The position numbers and the translations under genes were made by a program. Positions 5,043 through 8,272 of a stretch of 8,272 bases of DNA are shown here, piece by piece. Numbering within the stretch: position 1 is the first letter of the stretch; each line of letters starts with the position of its first letter. This DNA comes from Gammaproteobacteria bacterium (lineage in GTDB: Bacteria > Pseudomonadota > Gammaproteobacteria > UBA9214): assembly GCA_030599705.1 (NCBI GenBank), contig JAUVNM010000064.1, positions 1 through 8,272 of the forward strand. Reading direction: 5' to 3'. The notes beneath the pieces are model-generated. The model saw nothing but the letters and a program-made list of their open reading frames with translations. It did not search any database and was not told the DNA's origin.

Positions 5043-5396
5043 ATGGCACGTGTAACCGTCGAAGACTGCCTTAAAAATGTAGATAACCGTTTCCAGCTGG
5101 TGCTGGTTGCCACCAAGCGGGCACGGCAACTGGTCAACGGTGTCGAACCCTTCCTGCCCTGGGAGAATGACAAGCCGACCATTATGGCGCTGCGCGAGAT
5201 TGCCGAAGGCATGATCGGTCCCTCCATTCTCGACGAGCCGGTCACACCGGAACTCGAACTCGAAGATTTGCTCACGGAAAACGCGGAGAACGCGGAAACA
5301 ACGGCCACTGAGGCCGGTTCCGGGGCCGCCCCGGAAGCGGCTCCCGAGGCTACCGTGGGAACACCCGACAAACCCGAACAGCCGGCCGCGGAATAA
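5043..5396 (+). CDS. rpoZ: RNA polymerase omega subunit, long-tailed
   Basis: Omega assists assembly of the beta' subunit and, in proteobacteria, forms part of ppGpp binding site 1 on RNA polymerase. The conserved core is residues 1-64: MARVTVEDCL, NRFQLVLVATKRARQL at 15-30, and ENDKPTIMALREIAEG at 41-56. At 117 residues it is longer than E. coli omega (91). The additional part, about 65-117, is acidic and rich in Ala, Pro and Glu with no hydrophobic pattern, so it is probably disordered. A Shine-Dalgarno CGGAG lies eight bases before ATG. It follows gmk by 56 bases and precedes spoT, so the polymerase subunit that senses ppGpp is encoded beside the enzyme that controls ppGpp. Confidence 0.95.
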   Translation: MARVTVEDCLKNVDNRFQLVLVATKRARQLVNGVEPFLPWENDKPTIMALREIAEGMIGPSILDEPVTPELELEDLLTENAENAETTATEAGSGAAPEAAPEATVGTPDKPEQPAAE

Positions 5397-5403
5397 TCCG
5401 CCA

Positions 5404-5425
5404 GCCCGGGCCGTAGCGGCCGGGC
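5404..5425 (+). terminator. GC-rich stem-loop between rpoZ and spoT
   Basis: GCCCGG (5404-5409) and CCG (5411-5413) pair with CGG (5417-5419) and CCGGGC (5420-5425), leaving a three-base loop and one bulged G, eight bases after the rpoZ stop. There is no T run, so it may pause polymerase, protect the rpoZ mRNA end or allow partial termination before spoT. Confidence 0.4.
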
Positions 5426-5496
5426 ATCCCGGCTCACCACTCTCCGGTTGTACTGCACGCCATAATGGTGGCGTGCGGCTACTGTTGATGCCCGGA

Positions 5497-5514
5497 TTGT
5501 CCTATGATGGACAA
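5497..5514 (+). repeat. Inverted repeat next to the spoT start
   Basis: TTGTCC (5497-5502) and GGACAA (5509-5514) form a perfect 6-bp inverted repeat around TATGAT. If spoT starts at 5521, this hairpin ends six bases before the start codon, overlapping where the ribosome binds; TATGAT could instead be a -10 box. Both readings are inference. Confidence 0.4.
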
Positions 5515-5520
5515 CAAGGC

Positions 5521-7713
5521 ATGAAGACAGGATCTGCAGGCGGTACAGCCAACGTGGCGAGCAAACAGCAAACCGTAAGCGATGACGGGTCGCGTTTTTT
5601 AATCAGCGACCTGTGTACCATGCTGGAATTCTACCTGGAGCCGGAACAGGTCCAGGAGGTATACCGTGCCTACCTGTTCAGTGCCGAGGCCCATGAAGGC
5701 CAGCACCGGATATCCGGAGAACCCTATATCTATCACCCGGTAGCGGCCGCGCGCATCCTCAGCGAGCTGGGTCTTGATCACAAGTCCATCATTGCGGCCA
5801 TCCTGCACGATGTCATAGAAGATACCGGTATCGCCAAGGACCAGATCGAGGTGGAGTTCGGAAGCGAGGTTGCCGAACTGGTCGACGGGGTCAGCAAGCT
5901 GACCCAGATGGAATTTGAAAGCCAGGCCGAGGCGCAGGCCGAGAATTTCCGCAAGATGATTCTTGCCATGGTGCGGGACATCCGCGTCATCCTGGTCAAG
6001 CTTGCCGACCGCCTGCACAATATGCGCACGCTGGGTGTGATGCGTCCCGAAAAGCGCCGCCGCATTGCACGCGAAACGCTGGAAATCTATGCTCCCATTG
6101 CCAACCGCCTGGGTATCAATTCCATCCGCGTTGAACTCGAGGAACTGGGGTTTGCCGCGCTTTACCCGCTGCGCTACAAGGTTCTGGAAAAGGCGGTGCG
6201 TGAGGCGCGCGGTCACCGCAAGGAAGTACTGCAGAAGATAGAGACCTCGATCAAACGGCGCATACGCCAGGAGAAACTCACCGGCCGGATCCTCAGCCGG
6301 GAAAAGCACCTCTACAGTCTGTACCGCAAGATCCGTGACAAGACGCTTTCCTTCGAGGACATCTACGATGTGTATGCGTTCCGCATTGTCGTCGACCGCG
6401 TAGACACCTGTTACCGCGTACTCGGCGTGATGCACAACCTGTACAAGCCGGTACCGGGCAAGTTCAAGGACTACATCGCCATTCCCAAGGCCAACGGCTA
6501 TCAGTCACTGCACACTATTCTGTTCGGTCCCTATGGTGTGCCGATCGAGGTGCAGATTCGTACCGAGGAAATGGACAGGGTGGCCGAGTCCGGCGTCGCG
6601 GCCCACTGGCTGTACAAGTCTGGCGAGAAAGGCACGGATCAGATGCATGCCGGTGCACGTGAGTGGCTGCGTGAACTGCTGGAGATGCAGAAGCATGCGG
6701 GTAACTCGGTTGAATTCCTGGAAAATGTAAAAATTGACCTGTTCCCGGACGCGGTGTACGTGTTCACGCCGGCCGGCGAGATCATGAAACTGCCGCATGG
6801 TGCCACGCTGGTGGACTTTGCCTATGCGGTGCATACCGATGTGGGCAATACCTGTATTGCAGCGAAGGTCGATCGCCAGCTGGTGCCATTGCGGACGCAG
6901 TTACTTAACGGGCAGACTGTCGAGATCGTTACCGCCGATGGGGCGCATCCCAGTCCGGCCTGGCTGAGTTTTGTGGTGTCGGCAAAGGCACGCTCGAATA
7001 TCCGCCATTACCAGAAGACCCTGAAACATGAAGATGCGGTTGGCCTGGGACATCGTATGCTGGACCGTGCACTGGGTGCGTTTGACGCCGATGCCGACAG
7101 TATTTCAAAAAACCGGCTGTCAGCCTTGTTGAAGGAATATCACTTAAAGAGTTTCGATGATCTGCTGGTCGAGGTCGGTATGGGCCGCCGGCCGGCCGTG
7201 CTGGTAGCACGGGCCCTGGTGTCGGCTGAGCAGACGGGGGTCGCGGCAGGCGGGGATGAGCCCGCCATGCGTCCGCTGGTCATCAGGGGCACCGAGGGCC
7301 TGGTCATGCACTTTGCCAAGTGTTGCCGGCCGATACCGGGTGACCCGGTCGTCGGTATTATTACCAAGGGCCGCGGCATGGTGATTCACGTGGAAACCTG
7401 CCGCAATCTTTCGGAACGCAAGTATCCGCCGGATAACTGTCTTGACGTGCAATGGGAACCGGGCGTTGATGAGGAGTTTCCGGTGGAGGTCAGCGCCGTG
7501 GTCGCAGAGCGTCGCGGCATGCTGGCAACAGTGGCGGCAACGATCGGTGATTGCGATTCGAACATCGAGAATGTCGGCATCGAGGAACGCGATGGCCTGA
7601 CTAACACACTCATGTTTACCATCACGGTGCATAACCGCAAGCACCTTGCCGAGGTGATGCGCCGGGTGCGGAGTATTCCGTCAGTGATACGGATAACGCG
7701 CTTGCGCAGTTAA
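5521..7713 (+). CDS. spoT: SpoT/Rel bifunctional (p)ppGpp synthetase/hydrolase
   Basis: Cytoplasmic enzyme that makes (p)ppGpp from ATP and GDP/GTP and degrades it. From this ATG the protein has 730 residues (E. coli SpoT 702). The HD hydrolase domain (about 40-190) keeps H72, H96-D97, E100-D101, D163 and N167, so hydrolysis should work. The synthetase domain (about 240-365) has SREKHLYSLYRKI, Y327 in NGYQSLHT and catalytic-type E343 in EVQIRT. TGS spans about 405-470, the Cys/His module has C601-C602, H623 and C627, and ACT spans 655-728. The motif that is RxKD in bifunctional enzymes reads KFKD (314-317). The start is uncertain: ATG at 5488 or GTG at 5473 are in frame, none has a good ribosome binding site, and homology begins only about 24 residues in. 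It lies 41 bases before ridA. Confidence 0.95.
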   Translation: MKTGSAGGTANVASKQQTVSDDGSRFLISDLCTMLEFYLEPEQVQEVYRAYLFSAEAHEGQHRISGEPYIYHPVAAARILSELGLDHKSIIAAILHDVIEDTGIAKDQIEVEFGSEVAELVDGVSKLTQMEFESQAEAQAENFRKMILAMVRDIRVILVKLADRLHNMRTLGVMRPEKRRRIARETLEIYAPIANRLGINSIRVELEELGFAALYPLRYKVLEKAVREARGHRKEVLQKIETSIKRRIRQEKLTGRILSREKHLYSLYRKIRDKTLSFEDIYDVYAFRIVVDRVDTCYRVLGVMHNLYKPVPGKFKDYIAIPKANGYQSLHTILFGPYGVPIEVQIRTEEMDRVAESGVAAHWLYKSGEKGTDQMHAGAREWLRELLEMQKHAGNSVEFLENVKIDLFPDAVYVFTPAGEIMKLPHGATLVDFAYAVHTDVGNTCIAAKVDRQLVPLRTQLLNGQTVEIVTADGAHPSPAWLSFVVSAKARSNIRHYQKTLKHEDAVGLGHRMLDRALGAFDADADSISKNRLSALLKEYHLKSFDDLLVEVGMGRRPAVLVARALVSAEQTGVAAGGDEPAMRPLVIRGTEGLVMHFAKCCRPIPGDPVVGIITKGRGMVIHVETCRNLSERKYPPDNCLDVQWEPGVDEEFPVEVSAVVAERRGMLATVAATIGDCDSNIENVGIEERDGLTNTLMFTITVHNRKHLAEVMRRVRSIPSVIRITRLRS

Positions 7714-7754
7714 CAGGTGTAAATTATTTCTGAATATTGGTCGAGGGTATCTAT

Positions 7755-8138
7755 ATGGCACGTACTGTTATCAATACCGGCCAGGCGCCGCAGGCTATCG
7801 GTACCTACTCGCAGGCGGTTCGGACCGGTGACACGGTGTACCTTTCCGGCCAGATCCCGCTGGTGCCGGAGACCATGGAACTGGTTGACGGTGACATGGA
7901 GGCGCAGATACGGCGGGTGTTCGACAATCTTGTTGCTGTGGCGACCGCGGCGGGGGGCAGCCTGGCCGATATTGCCAAGTTGAATATTTTCCTGATCGAC
8001 CTCGGACACTTTGCAGTCGTCAACCAGGTGATGGCGGACTACTTCCAGGAACCCTACCCGGCACGCGCCGCGGTGGGAGTTGCCGCATTACCAAAGGGTG
8101 CGCAGGTGGAGATGGATGCGGTGATGGTGCTGGGATAA
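7755..8138 (+). CDS. ridA: RidA family enamine/imine deaminase
   Basis: RidA proteins hydrolyse reactive enamines and imines such as 2-aminoacrylate released by PLP enzymes, protecting other PLP enzymes in the cytoplasm; they act as trimers. This one has 127 residues, the usual length. Visible family features are GTYSQAV at 16-22, YLSGQIPL at 29-36, the catalytic arginine R104 in YPARAAVGV and E119 in the closing VEMDAV. The cysteine that follows the catalytic arginine in E. coli RidA (C107) is replaced by alanine here, which is common outside the enterobacteria and not thought essential. The ATG is preceded by GAGGG with seven bases between. It follows spoT by 41 bases, the same neighbour as in Pseudomonas, and is probably co-transcribed with it. 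Confidence 0.95.
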   Translation: MARTVINTGQAPQAIGTYSQAVRTGDTVYLSGQIPLVPETMELVDGDMEAQIRRVFDNLVAVATAAGGSLADIAKLNIFLIDLGHFAVVNQVMADYFQEPYPARAAVGVAALPKGAQVEMDAVMVLG

Positions 8139-8191
8139 AAGAATATTTCGCGTGAGTGCGCAAAGAAAATCAAAAAACCTTCAATTCAATT

Positions 8192-8197
8192 TATAAT
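8192..8197 (+). promoter_or_regulatory. Candidate -10 box (TATAAT) for the next gene
   Basis: A consensus TATAAT lies in the AT-rich stretch after ridA, about 60 bases before a possible start codon. No -35 hexamer is evident. No clear T-run terminator is seen after ridA, so read-through from spoT-ridA is also possible. Confidence 0.35.
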
Positions 8198-8258
8198 GAT
8201 TTCAAAGATTATGCATATTTTATAACCATAAGTTATGGGAGTTCAGGAGATGATCTTG

Positions 8259-8272
8259 ATGATGTTGCTGAG
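8259..8272 (+). CDS. Possible start of a further gene (cut by window edge)
   Basis: AGGAG at 8245-8249 is followed nine bases later by ATG at 8259, and the frame reads MMLL before the window ends. ATGs at 8235 and 8250 are in the same frame. Too little is visible to say what it encodes; the hydrophobic start would fit a signal peptide. Confidence 0.3.

Noticed and set aside
5599..6435. 278-codon minus-strand frame opposite spoT
   Set aside because: It lies wholly within the conserved spoT coding sequence and is explained by GC-biased third positions.
8147..8165. Stem-loop after ridA as a terminator
   Set aside because: The TTTCGC/GCG-AAA pairing has a bulge and is followed by A-rich, not T-rich, sequence on the plus strand.

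Overview
The window looks like a chromosomal segment of a gammaproteobacterium. The right-hand 4.8 kb carries yicC, gmk, rpoZ, spoT and ridA, all on the plus strand. From memory this is close to the Pseudomonas order, in which the same genes sit together upstream of recG. The proteins are most like gammaproteobacterial forms: omega starts MARVTVEDCL and SpoT is a full HD / synthetase / TGS / ACT protein. The species cannot be named from sequence alone.

Positions 1-280 are the left end of an insertion element. They hold the N-terminal part of a DDE integrase/transposase on the minus strand and two copies of a 19-bp repeat, the outer one ending in a TG-type terminus. Positions 281-2880 are AT-richer, loosely packed accessory DNA with three genes. 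These are an exported copper/zinc superoxide dismutase-like protein of a divergent class, a 55-residue basic small protein on the minus strand with a strong ribosome binding site, and a 257-residue protein built from an ungapped tandem duplication of a 62-residue domain. Several intergenic hairpins and overlapping inverted repeats lie between them. Positions 2885-3190 encode a small exported or membrane protein, followed by a good hairpin.

From 3442 the core cluster begins. YicC is an RNA endonuclease family protein. Gmk makes GDP from GMP, and omega (RpoZ) is an RNA polymerase subunit that helps form a ppGpp site. SpoT makes and breaks (p)ppGpp, whose precursors are GDP/GTP, and RidA removes reactive enamine/imine metabolites. 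The cluster therefore joins guanine nucleotide supply, stringent-response signalling and its polymerase target. After ridA the DNA becomes AT-rich, and a new reading frame seems to begin just before the window ends, so recG is not immediately next.

I did not find a clear defence system, CRISPR array, tRNA or rRNA. The least explained items are the duplicated-domain protein, the small minus-strand gene with its two competing inverted repeats, and the structured gap at 2690-2731.
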